Positions 25,202 to 35,054 of a stretch of 64,000 nt of DNA are shown in pieces; positions within the stretch are counted from its first letter, which is position 1, and the number at the start of each line of letters is the position of its first letter. The translations under genes and the position numbers were made by a program. Location: contig NZ_BCPT01000013.1 in NCBI RefSeq assembly GCF_001544095.1, positions 1-64,000 on the forward strand, given 5' to 3'. The DNA is from Enterococcus casseliflavus NBRC 100478. Its GTDB lineage: Bacteria; Bacillota; Bacilli; Lactobacillales; Enterococcaceae. Below the pieces are notes generated by a model, which saw nothing but the letters and a program-made list of their open reading frames with translations, ran no database searches and had not been told where the DNA came from.

Positions 25202-26707
25202 TCAAATTTTTGGTTGCTGTGCTAAAAACTGTGTCAGTTTGCTTTGATCGATGGCTTCATACTGCGATAGGAAGCGACCGATCGCTTGAACGACTGCCGG
25301 TAGATGACCCGCTTCATCATTTTCGATCTGCAGCACCAGCAGTGGTTCGTGCAGGCTCATTCGCAGCAAGAACCAGCCTTGGCCATAGGGCGCTGCCAAG
25401 TTGATGCGAATACCTTCCTCATTTTCTGGATCGATCTGCCAGCCTGGCAGCAAATGATCGGCTAAATCCGCGATCACTTGGCGACCATAGTCTTGATAGT
25501 CGGCTTGTTGGATCGCAAAGCGCAATTCTTGGGTCTCGGCGGGTTGTTGCAACGCCGCGATCAGCTCATCCAGTGTCGTGCCTTGCTGTTGCAATTGAGG
25601 CAGCATCATCAAGAGCTTGGCGATCACGTACGCCCCGTCATCTAAAAAGAAATTTTCTTTAAACGCGGCATGCCCGCTGGTTTCGATGGCTAACTGTGTG
25701 TCCAGTCCTGCTTCATTCAATTCGATCGCTTTGTTGATCACATTGCGGTAGCCAGAAATATAGCGTACTTGCTGCCCTCCCAGTGCTTCGATAAAGGTTT
25801 TTAAATGATTAGAGGTTGGCGAATTGGTGACGATACGCGTGCCAGGGTGTTCCGCTAAGATGATCTTGCTTAATACAGCGATCATATTGTTGCGGTTCAA
25901 GGGCTCACCGCTTTTGGTCACGACGGCCGAGCGGTCGACATCGGTATCGAAAATAATGCCTAAATCAGCTTGTTCCCGCAAGACGGCTTCGCGAATACTT
26001 GCCATTGCCTCTTTATTGTCTGGATTCGGGATATGATTGGGAAAATGCCCATCCGGTTCTAAAAATTGCGAGCCATTCGTATCTGCTCCCAGCGGCAGCA
26101 ATACTTTTTCAGCAAAAAAGCCGCCGGCGCCATTGCCTGCATCAACAATGATCTTTAATCCAGCCAAAGGTTTTTCTTCATTGGTTCCAATCCCTTGGCG
26201 AATTTTTTGCAGTAGATCTTGGGCATAAGGCGTCAGCAAGTCTTTTTGCTGATAGCTTCCTTTTTCCGCTGCCTCATGAACGGTAGTGTGGGTCAAAATA
26301 TAGTGGATATCCGTTTTTTCGGCACCGCCTTGGCGGCTGAAAATTTTTATTCCATTAAAGTAATAAGGCAAATGACTCGCTGTCAGCATCACACCAGCAT
26401 CACAGTCGAAATCCGCAAACTGTGTACTCATAAACATGGCAGGTGTCGTTGCCAAGCCGCAATCGATCACTGCCACGCCTTCTTGCTGCAGCTGTGCCAT
26501 CAACACTTCTTGCAGTGCTTCGCCACTCAAGCGACTGTCACGACCGACTCCCACGCGAAAAGGACCGCTGCCCTTTGTTGCCAACCAGTTGCGCAAGCCC
26601 GAAGCAACTTGCCGAACCGCTTGCTCTGTCAGTGTCACCTGCTCTTTTTCTGTTGCGATCGCAATTCCTCGAATATCAGAACCATTTTGCAAATCAACGA
26701 TGTTCAT
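25202..26707 (-). CDS. Phosphohexomutase (phosphomannomutase/phosphoglucomutase)
   Basis: About 501 residues of the alpha-D-phosphohexomutase superfamily. The active serine loop is MLTASHLPYYFNGIKI, the metal loop DTDVDRSAVV, the sugar-binding loop ETSGHAAFKENFF. The N-terminal NIVDLQNGSDIRGIA is typical of the bacterial ManB/CpsG-like branch. ATG 26707 has AAGGGG 8 bases upstream; a GTG three codons earlier (26716) is also possible. It interconverts hexose 6- and 1-phosphates for cell-wall polymer precursors; the preferred sugar cannot be told. Confidence 0.88.
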   Translation of the reverse strand: MNIVDLQNGSDIRGIAIATEKEQVTLTEQAVRQVASGLRNWLATKGSGPFRVGVGRDSRLSGEALQEVLMAQLQQEGVAVIDCGLATTPAMFMSTQFADFDCDAGVMLTASHLPYYFNGIKIFSRQGGAEKTDIHYILTHTTVHEAAEKGSYQQKDLLTPYAQDLLQKIRQGIGTNEEKPLAGLKIIVDAGNGAGGFFAEKVLLPLGADTNGSQFLEPDGHFPNHIPNPDNKEAMASIREAVLREQADLGIIFDTDVDRSAVVTKSGEPLNRNNMIAVLSKIILAEHPGTRIVTNSPTSNHLKTFIEALGGQQVRYISGYRNVINKAIELNEAGLDTQLAIETSGHAAFKENFFLDDGAYVIAKLLMMLPQLQQQGTTLDELIAALQQPAETQELRFAIQQADYQDYGRQVIADLADHLLPGWQIDPENEEGIRINLAAPYGQGWFLLRMSLHEPLLVLQIENDEAGHLPAVVQAIGRFLSQYEAIDQSKLTQFLAQQPKI

Positions 26708-26742
26708 TTCCTCCACCCCTTCTTGTAACCGGAATCAATTTT

Positions 26743-26748
26743 ATTATA
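26743..26748 (-). promoter_or_regulatory. Extended -10 of the phosphohexomutase gene
   Basis: Minus strand TGGTATAAT with a start about 30 bases before the gene; the -35 is weak. Confidence 0.6.
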
Positions 26749-26810
26749 CCAGAGAAAAAAGGAAATGAAATTGCTTTTTAGTATTTTTTACTATAAATAG
26801 TTTGCTTCCC

Positions 26811-27305
26811 TTACTCTTTAAACGGAATCCCTTCCAGTTGCAGTAGTCGGCGTTTGGTTGCTAACCCGCCCCGGTACCCCGTCAAGCGGCCGTTTTTTCC
26901 TAACACCCGATGACAAGGAACCACGATCATCATCGGGTTACGCCCCACTGCATTTGCGACAGCGCGGACAGCAGTCGGTCGTTGAATGCGCAGCGCCAAG
27001 TCACTATACGTAGTGGTTTGCCCATAAGGAATTTGGGTCAGTGCTTGCCAAACGGTTTGTTGAAATGGTGTCCCGACAAAATCAAACGCAAAAGTAAATG
27101 TCACTGGTTCCCCTGCAAAATAAGCTTGCAGCTGCGCTTCAATTACTGGATCAAGGTCAACTGTACTACTGATTTCAGCCAATGGAAAGAACTTGAGTAA
27201 TTCATGATGATCCTGCTGCCGACCAAAATAAACTAGCCCTTTTTCCGATTGGACCACTTCATACCACTCATCATCTAAAACGATCTTTGCCAATGCTAGT
27301 TTCAT
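26811..27305 (-). CDS. ogt: Methylated-DNA--protein-cysteine methyltransferase
   Basis: 164 residues. The C-terminal ATase domain has the acceptor cysteine in IVVPCHRVLGKNG, the helix-turn-helix with the Arg finger RPTAVRAVANAVGRNP, and TGYRGGLATKRRLL. The N-terminal half is the variable ribonuclease-like domain. It repairs O6-alkylguanine by transferring the alkyl group to itself. ATG 27305 behind GAGGTG. It stands alone, separated from the ABC exporter by a terminator. Confidence 0.93.
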   Translation of the reverse strand: MKLALAKIVLDDEWYEVVQSEKGLVYFGRQQDHHELLKFFPLAEISSTVDLDPVIEAQLQAYFAGEPVTFTFAFDFVGTPFQQTVWQALTQIPYGQTTTYSDLALRIQRPTAVRAVANAVGRNPMMIVVPCHRVLGKNGRLTGYRGGLATKRRLLQLEGIPFKE

Positions 27306-27413
27306 ATTTTCACCTCATGGAATCCATTTTTCGCAGCACAACTGCTTATGTGCTGCCGCCGTTGTGCGGCTATCTCAGTGACAGTATACCATTTTTTCGA
27401 GCTGCGCAAAAAA

Positions 27414-27438
27414 ACCGACTGGCTTATTGCCAATCGGT
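27414..27438 (-). terminator. Terminator of the ABC exporter operon
   Basis: Minus strand ACCGATTGGC ... GCCAGTCGGT followed by seven T, 70 bases after the stop at 27508. Confidence 0.9.
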
Positions 27439-27507
27439 CGTTGCAAACAAGGGAAAAAATAGGTAGATCGCCAGTCGCTGCAGCTTCAAGCCGTAGCCAT
27501 GGCAGGA

Positions 27508-29385
27508 TCAATCCAATTCGATTTTTCCAGTATAGAGCTGATAATAGGTGCCTTTTTCCGCCAATAGCGTTTCATGAGTCCCCCGCTCAATGATACGGCC
27601 ATGATCCATCACCATGATGGCATCGGAGTTTTGGATCGTAGATAATCGATGGGCGATCACAAACACGGTCCGTCCAGACATCAAACGGTCCATCCCTGAT
27701 TGGACGATCCGCTCTGTACGGGTATCGATGCTTGAGGTGGCTTCGTCTAAGATCATCACTGGCGGATCAGCGATCGCTGCCCGCGCAATTGCTAACAGCT
27801 GACGTTGCCCTTGGGAAAGCCCTTCGCCATCGCCCGTGATCACGGTGTCGTATTTTTCTGGCAAGTGGTTGATAAACATGTCGGCATTGGCTAATTTTGC
27901 CGCTGCCAGCACTTCTTCATCACTAGCATCCAGTTTTCCGAAGCGAATATTCTCGCGAATCGTTCCAGTAAACAAATGGGTGTCTTGCAACACGATCCCT
28001 AAGGAGCGGCGCAGGGATTCAAGATGGATTTTTTCAATATTGATGCCATCATAACGAATCTTCCCGTCTTGGATGTTGTAGAACCGATTGATCAAATTGG
28101 TGATCGTTGTCTTACCAGCACCTGTGGCACCGACAAAAGCAACTTTTTGCCCAGGCTTTGCATACAGATTGATATCATGTAAGACCAGTTGATTGTCGAC
28201 ATAGCCGAAATCAACATCTTCAAATCGCACGTCTCCCGTCACTTCCGTATAAGTAATGGTTCCATCCTCGTGGGGATGTTTCCACGCCCACGTGCCTGTT
28301 CGTTCTTTGGTTTCAACTAGCTGACCTTGCGACCATTTGGCATTGACCAGTGTGACGTAGCCATGATCGATTTCTGGCGTTTCATCTAATAGATGGAAGA
28401 TCCGCTCGGCACCAGCTAACGCCATGATCACAAAGTTGATTTGTTGTGACACCTGGCTGATAGGACCATTTAATGAACGGCTCAGCTGCAAGAAAGAAGC
28501 GATCATCCCGACCGTTAGGCCAGAAACACCATTGATGGCAAACAGGCCCCCAATGATGGCGATCAAGACATATTGGACATTCAGTAAGTTCATCATGATC
28601 GGCATCAAGGTATTGGCATTGACATTGGCTTTAGTGGCACTTTCTTGTAGTTGGTCATTTAAGGCATCAAATTCTTCCATGACGATTTTTTCATGATTGA
28701 AGATCTTGACGACTTTTTGCCCGTGCATCATTTCTTCGATATACCCGTTGACAGCGCCTAAATCTCGTTGCTGTGCGCCAAAGAAGCGGCCGCTGCGGCG
28801 AGAAATGATGCGGATCACATTCAGCATCAAAATAATCGACAGCATCACGAACAAAGTCAATGGGACACTGATGGAGAACATGGCGATAAAGACAGAACAA
28901 AAGGTTACCGCCGCCATCATCAAGTTGGGAATACTTTGGGAGATCATTTGGCGCAACGTATCCGTATCGTTGGTAAAGTGACTCATGATGTCGCCATCTG
29001 AGCGGGCATCAAAGTAACCGACGGGTAGAGACTGCATATGCGTAAACATTTGGTCACGGATTTTTTTCTGCGTTCCTTCACTGATCTTGACCATCATAAA
29101 GTTATAGATCAGTGCGGCCAAGATCCCAATCAGGTAGATGATCGCCATTTGAACGATCGCCCGAAACAAGCCGCCAAAATCAGGATTGGCTTGCCCTAAA
29201 AGCGGTGTGATATGATCGTCGATCACGACTTGTAAAAACAACGAACCGCGAACGTTGGCAAAGGCACTTAATAAGATCATAACAACGACGAATAGGAGTT
29301 GTCCTTTGTAGTCGCCAAACATCGTCCGCAATAAGCGTTTCAATGTGCGCTTGGGATTTGCTGCTTGTCTATTCTTCACCTTCAC
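27508..29385 (-). CDS. ABC exporter half-transporter, canonical ATP site
   Basis: About 625 residues from GTG 29385 (or 623 from GTG 29379), both inside the 3' end of the preceding ABC gene and near AAAGGA. Six membrane helices, then the ATPase: Walker A GATGAGKTT, signature LSQGQRQLLAIARAA, Walker B MILDEATSSID with the catalytic Glu. It carries a roughly 30-residue insert before the nucleotide domain (VTLVNAKWSQGQLVETKERT). With the gene at 29369 it forms a heterodimer like the multidrug pairs EfrCD, LmrCD and YheIH. It exports drugs or lipids from the inner leaflet. Confidence 0.9.
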   Translation of the reverse strand: MKVKNRQAANPKRTLKRLLRTMFGDYKGQLLFVVVMILLSAFANVRGSLFLQVVIDDHITPLLGQANPDFGGLFRAIVQMAIIYLIGILAALIYNFMMVKISEGTQKKIRDQMFTHMQSLPVGYFDARSDGDIMSHFTNDTDTLRQMISQSIPNLMMAAVTFCSVFIAMFSISVPLTLFVMLSIILMLNVIRIISRRSGRFFGAQQRDLGAVNGYIEEMMHGQKVVKIFNHEKIVMEEFDALNDQLQESATKANVNANTLMPIMMNLLNVQYVLIAIIGGLFAINGVSGLTVGMIASFLQLSRSLNGPISQVSQQINFVIMALAGAERIFHLLDETPEIDHGYVTLVNAKWSQGQLVETKERTGTWAWKHPHEDGTITYTEVTGDVRFEDVDFGYVDNQLVLHDINLYAKPGQKVAFVGATGAGKTTITNLINRFYNIQDGKIRYDGINIEKIHLESLRRSLGIVLQDTHLFTGTIRENIRFGKLDASDEEVLAAAKLANADMFINHLPEKYDTVITGDGEGLSQGQRQLLAIARAAIADPPVMILDEATSSIDTRTERIVQSGMDRLMSGRTVFVIAHRLSTIQNSDAIMVMDHGRIIERGTHETLLAEKGTYYQLYTGKIELD

Positions 29386-31108
29386 CAAATCCTTTCTGCT
29401 GCGAATGGTACACTTCTTGATAGATGGCATTGTTTGCCAATAATTCTTCATGGGTACCGATGCCGTTGATTTTGCCATCATCCATTACGATGATCCGATC
29501 GGCGTCTTCGATCGAATTGATCCGTTGGGAAATAATGATCGTCGTCGTTCCCGGGATTTCTCGTTTCAAGCCTTCACGAATACTGCGGTCGGTTTTGGTA
29601 TCGACGGCACTGGTAGAATCATCGAGAATCAAGATTTTCGGTTTCTTCAACAAGGCACGAGCAATCGTCAACCGTTGTTTTTGTCCACCAGAAACATTGT
29701 TTCCTCCTTGTGAGATCTGCGTTTCATATTTATCAGGAAATTCTTGAATGAAGGGATCGGCTTGTGCGATCGTTGCCACGCGCTGGATCTCTTCATCCGA
29801 CGCCTCTTCATTGCCCCAACGTAAATTGTCGTTGATGGTGCCGCTGAAAAGGACATTGTTTTGCAAGACCATACTTACTTGGTCCCGCAATGCTTCTAAA
29901 TCATAGTCGCGAACATCATGACCGCCGACGATGACACGCCCTTCAATCACATCATATAAGCGCGGGATCAGCTGGACGAGGGTGGATTTCCCGCTCCCGG
30001 TTCCACCAATGATCCCAATGACTTCACCGGATTCGATGCGTAGATTCGCATCGGTCAGCGCCAACTTGTTTTTGTCATTGGCGTAACTAAAGCCGACATT
30101 TTCAAAAATGATGGAGCCGTCTTTGATTTCTTTGACTGGCTCGTCGGGATTTTTCAAGTCACTTTCTTCATCTAATACTTCCACGACCCGTTCTGCCGAC
30201 GTTCGTGCGATCAAAATCTGCACGAAAGCCATCGACATCATCATCAAGCTCATCAAAATCTGCATCGTGTAGTTGAACATGCTGACTAATTCACCAGTCG
30301 TCAGGCTACTTTGTTCCACGATCAACTGGGCACCAAACCATGACAAGAGCAACATACATGTATAGACTGCAAATTGCATCAATGGCATGTTAAAAGAGAC
30401 GATTCGTTGCGCAAGAGTGAAATTCCGATAAACATCGGTGGACACTTCGCCAAACAGTTCTTCTTGTTGTTCTTCCCGGACATACGATTTCACGACGCGA
30501 ACCCCTTGTAGATTCTCTTGCACCACATTATTCAAGCGGTCATAAATGCGGAATACTTTTAGAAATAGCGGGTGGGCAAAACGAATCACTAAGGCAAGGC
30601 CAATCGCTAAGATCGGTAAAACAACTAAGTAGATCGTCATAAGTTCTGGGCTGATGGTGCTAACCATTGCAAGTGAGAAAATCAGAACTAACGGACTGCG
30701 GACCAGAATACGAATAATCATTTGATACGCATTTTGGACGTTGGTCACGTCAGTGGTCAAGCGGGTGATCAAACTGGAGGAAGAAAAGCGGTCAATGTTT
30801 GAAAAGGAAAAATCTTGGATTCGGCGAAACAGATTGTGCCGTAGGTTGCGGGCAAAACCAGCCGAAGCGATTGCTGCCGTTCGTCCGCCAAGCGTTCCTA
30901 AAAGTAATGCGATCAAGGAACATAAAAAAAGCAAGCCGCCATCTCTTAGAATCACACCGGCGTCTCCTTTTTCGATCCCTTGGTCGATCATCATGGCCAT
31001 GATCAGGGGCATAATGACATCTAAGGCAACCTCTCCTGCTACATACACAGGGGTCAGCAAGCTGTCCTTCTTATAGCTGCCAACATTCGCGAGTAATTTT
31101 TTTATCAT
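29369..31108 (-). CDS. ABC exporter half-transporter, degenerate ATP site
   Basis: 579 residues from ATG 31108 (AAGGGA upstream); the open frame reaches 31165. Six membrane helices, Walker A GGTGSGKSTL, signature VSGGQKQRLTIARALL. The Walker B reads LILDDSTSAVD, with Asp in place of the catalytic Glu, so its own site is likely slow or inactive. That is the normal asymmetry of heterodimeric type-I exporters. It overlaps the partner gene by 17 bases. Confidence 0.9.
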   Translation of the reverse strand: MIKKLLANVGSYKKDSLLTPVYVAGEVALDVIMPLIMAMMIDQGIEKGDAGVILRDGGLLFLCSLIALLLGTLGGRTAAIASAGFARNLRHNLFRRIQDFSFSNIDRFSSSSLITRLTTDVTNVQNAYQMIIRILVRSPLVLIFSLAMVSTISPELMTIYLVVLPILAIGLALVIRFAHPLFLKVFRIYDRLNNVVQENLQGVRVVKSYVREEQQEELFGEVSTDVYRNFTLAQRIVSFNMPLMQFAVYTCMLLLSWFGAQLIVEQSSLTTGELVSMFNYTMQILMSLMMMSMAFVQILIARTSAERVVEVLDEESDLKNPDEPVKEIKDGSIIFENVGFSYANDKNKLALTDANLRIESGEVIGIIGGTGSGKSTLVQLIPRLYDVIEGRVIVGGHDVRDYDLEALRDQVSMVLQNNVLFSGTINDNLRWGNEEASDEEIQRVATIAQADPFIQEFPDKYETQISQGGNNVSGGQKQRLTIARALLKKPKILILDDSTSAVDTKTDRSIREGLKREIPGTTTIIISQRINSIEDADRIIVMDDGKINGIGTHEELLANNAIYQEVYHSQQKGFGEGEE

Positions 31109-31233
31109 TTGTTTCGTCCCTTCTATAGATGGCACTGCGGAGCCATTTTTTATCGTTACCATCAAGTTTACTTTATCGACCCAGCGATTTCAAGCGGCTC
31201 GCTTGTGTTTTTTTTACAATTAGTAAGTAAAAA

Positions 31234-31253
31234 CACCCTTCCAAAGAAGGGTG
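31234..31253 (-). terminator. Terminator of the second PASTA/ABC operon
   Basis: CACCCTT-CCAAAG-AAGGGTG; on the minus strand followed by a run of five T. Confidence 0.8.
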
Positions 31254-31294
31254 CTTGCTTTTTTGATGCGGTTTGAAAAAGCACTTAGTAAGGA

Positions 31295-32845
31295 TTATTC
31301 GGTAGCGTTTGAACCAGCGGTACTGACCGGTTCATCGGTATCATCACCGCCATCATCTGTCGGCGGAGTTTGGGTACTGCCTTGCAGATTGCCGCGGCTG
31401 ATCCCGATGGTGATCCACGTTTCTAGGGGAATAAACTCGCCGTAGCGGCTCATTTCAACAACGGTTCCTTTTGGTTCAGCCGAATCGACATAGTAGATTT
31501 CGTAATAGACGTTGGCGCCTTTTGATTTGTATTCATCAAAGAATAGTTTTGGCAAGTCGCCTTCCGTTGCTTGGAAACGGATGTCTTTTAAATATGGTCG
31601 GCCTAATGAGTAGACGACTTTGACGGTTGGCAAAGTATCACTTTCGCTGTATTCTTTGCCTGCTTCTTCCGACTGGCTCAAGAAACTACCATACGCCACT
31701 TGATCGGAATAGACTGTGCTGACTTGCAGCGGGATTTTTGATTCTAGTCCTTGGGCTTCTTCGATCGTGTATTGTGAAAAATCTGGAACGGTCAAAGCTT
31801 GGCCTTTTGAGACCTTCACCACAAATTCATCTTTTTTCGCGAGTTTGCTGCCTTTGACTGGTTCTTGTGAAACCACCAGATCCAGGGCGACACTGTCAGA
31901 AAAGACGGTTTCTTCTTTGTATTTCAAGTCATTCTTTTTCGCCCATTCAGAAGCTTCACTCTTGGCTTTGCCTGTAAAATCAGGTACTTCAATATTTTTT
32001 TCAAAGACCTCTTTCCCTTTTGAATAATAGACACTCAAACGGTCTTTGCGTTTGTATTCCGCCAAATCAAGCTCTTTGTTGGCCGCCTCTTGTTTAATAA
32101 AGGCTTCTGCTGCTACGTTGTCGTCAAATTGTTCGATCAAAGAGAGGTTCTCGGCTTTATTGCTGGCGATCCATTCTTTTGCTTCGGTCACTTGCATCGC
32201 TGAAAAATCTGGCAGCTCTAAGCGTTCTTCAGGATCAGGCCCGAGACTCGCCGTCAGTGTCAATGTGGCACCCTTCTTGATCTTTTTGTCAGGGTCAACA
32301 CTTTGGTCGATCACTTGGTTGACGTCTTTGTCAAAGTCATATTCTTGCTCCACTTTGATAGCAACGCCTTCTTCCACGCCCCACGTCCGCGCTTCTGACA
32401 AATCTTGGGCAGTGAAATCTGGCACCTTCACATGGGTCATTTGATAGTAGACGATCCCGATCACGGCAACCGCCAAGGCGGTCAGTAGGGCAATCAGCAA
32501 GATTTTTTTCTGCTTACGCTTTTTGTAGGTCGGATCAAATTCCGTTTCTTCTTTCCCAAACCGGCTGACTGGTTCCTTTGACGCTACCTTCTCCGTCGCA
32601 GAACTCGCCGCTTTTGCTTCAGTCGTCTGTGTTTGTTGACGGGCTGCCGAACGACTCAGTGGCTCACTAGCGGTCGACTCTTCTGATTGGTGAACCGTCG
32701 TCGGCTCTGCTGGTTTGCCCGCTTGCTCCGCGCCACTTGCGTTTTGATCTACGACAGGTTCGCTGGTTTTTTTCTCGCGATCGGGCGTGGGCTTCTTTTT
32801 GCCATCATAGTTGTCCGGGCTAAAATTTGATAAAAAATCACTCAT
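31295..32845 (-). CDS. Membrane-anchored PASTA-repeat protein without kinase domain (copy 2)
   Basis: 516 residues. The N-terminus MSDFLSNF matches copy 1, followed by an 80-residue Thr/Ala/Glu-rich cytosolic linker, a basic stop (KKRKQKK), one membrane helix (ILLIALLTALAVAVIGIVYY, about 113-133) and five PASTA-like repeats starting near VKVPDFTAQD, LELPDFSAMQ, IEVPDFTGKA, LTVPDFSQYT and PYLKDIRFQA. The last unit (GDLPKLFFDEYKSKGANVYY) is the best conserved between the copies and may be the functional part. A Gly/Asp/Thr-rich tail follows. It overlaps its ATPase gene by 8 bases, exactly as copy 1 does. Unlike copy 1, no two-component genes follow. Confidence 0.85.
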   Translation of the reverse strand: MSDFLSNFSPDNYDGKKKPTPDREKKTSEPVVDQNASGAEQAGKPAEPTTVHQSEESTASEPLSRSAARQQTQTTEAKAASSATEKVASKEPVSRFGKEETEFDPTYKKRKQKKILLIALLTALAVAVIGIVYYQMTHVKVPDFTAQDLSEARTWGVEEGVAIKVEQEYDFDKDVNQVIDQSVDPDKKIKKGATLTLTASLGPDPEERLELPDFSAMQVTEAKEWIASNKAENLSLIEQFDDNVAAEAFIKQEAANKELDLAEYKRKDRLSVYYSKGKEVFEKNIEVPDFTGKAKSEASEWAKKNDLKYKEETVFSDSVALDLVVSQEPVKGSKLAKKDEFVVKVSKGQALTVPDFSQYTIEEAQGLESKIPLQVSTVYSDQVAYGSFLSQSEEAGKEYSESDTLPTVKVVYSLGRPYLKDIRFQATEGDLPKLFFDEYKSKGANVYYEIYYVDSAEPKGTVVEMSRYGEFIPLETWITIGISRGNLQGSTQTPPTDDGGDDTDEPVSTAGSNATE

Positions 32846-33512
32846 GTTTACTCAACACACCTTTACGTAAATACAAGACTTCATCCGCTTGTTGAGCGAT
32901 CTCGTTGGCGTGGGTCACGACGATCACACATTTGTTGTGGACGTGTGCCAGCTCTTTAAAGATATCGATGATCTCCTGTTCCATTTCTTCATCCAAATTC
33001 CCGGTTGGTTCGTCCGCTAAAATGATATCGACATTGGTGGCTAACGCCCGGGCGATCGCTACCCGTTGTTGTTCTCCACCAGATAATTGATTGACGAGAC
33101 GATCGGCTTTTTCTTTAGTGATGCCTATATAATCCAGCAAATTGTACGCCACTTCTCGTTGATTGTCCGGCAACTGATTTTTCGTGATTGCCATCGGCAC
33201 TAAGACATTTTCGACTGCACTCAAATAGGGAATCAGATTATAGCTTTGGAAAATAATACTGATGTCGTCGCGGCGGTAATTCTCATGCCCAATTTTTTCG
33301 ATATCGGTGCCTTCATATAATACTTGCCCACTTTTCGGACTATCCAGTGCACTGATCAAGGACAAAAACGTCGTTTTTCCCGAACCAGATTGACCTAAGA
33401 TGGCATAAAATCGGCCTTTTTCAAAAGAAACAGAAGTCTCTTTCAGTATATAGCGACGCTGATCGCCGTCTTGGTAATAGTAATCGACTGCTTTGGTTTC
33501 TAATAAAGTCAT
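32838..33512 (-). CDS. ABC transporter ATPase, MacB/LolD type (copy 2)
   Basis: 224 residues, about 75 percent alike to the ATPase at 18305 by eye. Walker A LGQSGSGKTTF, signature NQLSGGEQQRVAIARALA, Walker B IILADEPTGNLDEEMEQ. It serves the permease at 33525, from which it is separated by 12 bases. ATG 33512 behind AGGAGG. Confidence 0.92.
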   Translation of the reverse strand: MTLLETKAVDYYYQDGDQRRYILKETSVSFEKGRFYAILGQSGSGKTTFLSLISALDSPKSGQVLYEGTDIEKIGHENYRRDDISIIFQSYNLIPYLSAVENVLVPMAITKNQLPDNQREVAYNLLDYIGITKEKADRLVNQLSGGEQQRVAIARALATNVDIILADEPTGNLDEEMEQEIIDIFKELAHVHNKCVIVVTHANEIAQQADEVLYLRKGVLSKHE

Positions 33513-33524
33513 CGTTGGTTCCTC

Positions 33525-35054
33525 CTACATCATGATTTTCTTTGGATTCAAGCGTAAAATATACAATAGCGGTAAAATCGCTGAGAGTAAGACAGTTCCT
33601 AAACCTAACAGCAGATACGTGATGATGTAGCCGGCTGAGAAGGACACTTGATAAGCATTCTTGATATCCATGTAATCAATATTAGCTGCCATCAAACCGC
33701 CAGAATAAACACCTCCCATCTCATTTTGATTGCTCATCCAATCGTTTTGCATCAAGGTATTTGAAACGGCACCACCTAATAAGTTCCCTGTCACTAAGGA
33801 CAATAGCAGTGCGGCTAAACTAACCAGCAAGACTTCAATCACGATCTGACCAATGACTTTCCCCCGACTTTCCCCCAAGGAAAGATAGATGCCTAATTCT
33901 TGTTTCCGATCTCGTAAGAAAAGCAAGACCACTAAGGAAATGATAAAGATGGTAGCGATCGATGCAATGATCACGATGTAATTTGCGATCACCCCTAAAC
34001 GAGTAAAACCACCGGCGATCTGCTCGTATTGATCCGTATTGGCAATGACGCGGTAGTATTGCGGCAATAACGCACCGGCTTCTTGTTTAAAGGCTTCGAC
34101 GTCATCCGTTGAATTTAGGACAAAGATCGGTTGATAATAGGCGTCTGACTCTTCTTCGATCACTTCTTGACCCCAAAGCTTTTCAGACTGCAATTTGTTA
34201 AAATCTTGCACTAAATTATTGCTAGCATAAAAGGTGTTGATTTGATCCATCACTTGCCATATCTGATCACTATTTTGAGAATTGCTTTGATCTGATGAAC
34301 TGCCTTGATTGCTTTGATCCTTTTTAACGACAGAAAAGATCCCTGCAATGGTCACAGGATAATCAAAGGTTGCGACACGATTGCCACTTTCAGCCGTTTC
34401 GTCCGTCGCATCCTCACTATCGTCACTCACTCCCTCGCTTGAACCACCTTCCATCATGACTTCTGCCCGTGTATCCCATACCAATTGATCACCGACACTC
34501 AGGTTGTTCAATTCTGCGATCTCTTTACTGATCAATACCGCATTCGTCAACTCACTGACATCTTTTTCTGTTAATCCCTCGCCTTCATCCAAGCGAATCA
34601 AGCCTTCTTGCATGTCTAATGGCTCAACCAAATTTCCGCCCTTCAAAGAGAAATAGTTGCCACCCATGCCAACCGAGCCATCCTCCGGCGTATAGGCTTT
34701 CAATTTTGTTGTTTCTAACCAAGCTTGATTTTGGTAATCAAAATATTTCACATAGCTTAACTGACCGATTTGCTCATAAACATCCAGCGCTGGTGGTTTC
34801 GGATAAAAATCTTCTTGAGACCGCTCTTCGTCCGAAGCATCCGCATGATCTTTTTCGAAACCTTCCCAATCCATTTCCACCGTAGCTACGTTCCCCATCT
34901 TGCGTTTCGTCTCTCGCTCCACGTTGGCAGTGGATTGTTGAATTGCTACAGCACCAGCGATCACATTGCCTAGAATAAATAGAACTAAAAATAAAATAAA
35001 TGATTTCCCTTTTCTTCTGGTGATACTTTTTAATGCACGCTGCCAAAAGTTCAT
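33525..35054 (-). CDS. FtsX/MacB-like ABC permease (copy 2)
   Basis: 509 residues from ATG 35054, behind GGAGG; the open frame runs 7 codons further. The first membrane helix SFILFLVLFILGNVIAGAVAI is nearly that of copy 1. The extracellular domain has an extra Ser/Asn/Gln-rich stretch (SNQGSSSDQSNSQNSDQ), and three C-terminal helices end LLYILRLNPKKIMM. It heads the operon permease-ATPase-PASTA protein. The duplication of the whole three-gene set within 18 kb indicates an ancient paralogous expansion. Confidence 0.88.
   Translation of the reverse strand: MNFWQRALKSITRRKGKSFILFLVLFILGNVIAGAVAIQQSTANVERETKRKMGNVATVEMDWEGFEKDHADASDEERSQEDFYPKPPALDVYEQIGQLSYVKYFDYQNQAWLETTKLKAYTPEDGSVGMGGNYFSLKGGNLVEPLDMQEGLIRLDEGEGLTEKDVSELTNAVLISKEIAELNNLSVGDQLVWDTRAEVMMEGGSSEGVSDDSEDATDETAESGNRVATFDYPVTIAGIFSVVKKDQSNQGSSSDQSNSQNSDQIWQVMDQINTFYASNNLVQDFNKLQSEKLWGQEVIEEESDAYYQPIFVLNSTDDVEAFKQEAGALLPQYYRVIANTDQYEQIAGGFTRLGVIANYIVIIASIATIFIISLVVLLFLRDRKQELGIYLSLGESRGKVIGQIVIEVLLVSLAALLLSLVTGNLLGGAVSNTLMQNDWMSNQNEMGGVYSGGLMAANIDYMDIKNAYQVSFSAGYIITYLLLGLGTVLLSAILPLLYILRLNPKKIMM

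Noticed and set aside
27302-27511. A 69-residue minus-strand frame between the alkyltransferase and the ABC exporter
   Set aside because: It contains the terminator hairpin at 27414-27438 and has no ribosome binding site or protein-like composition.
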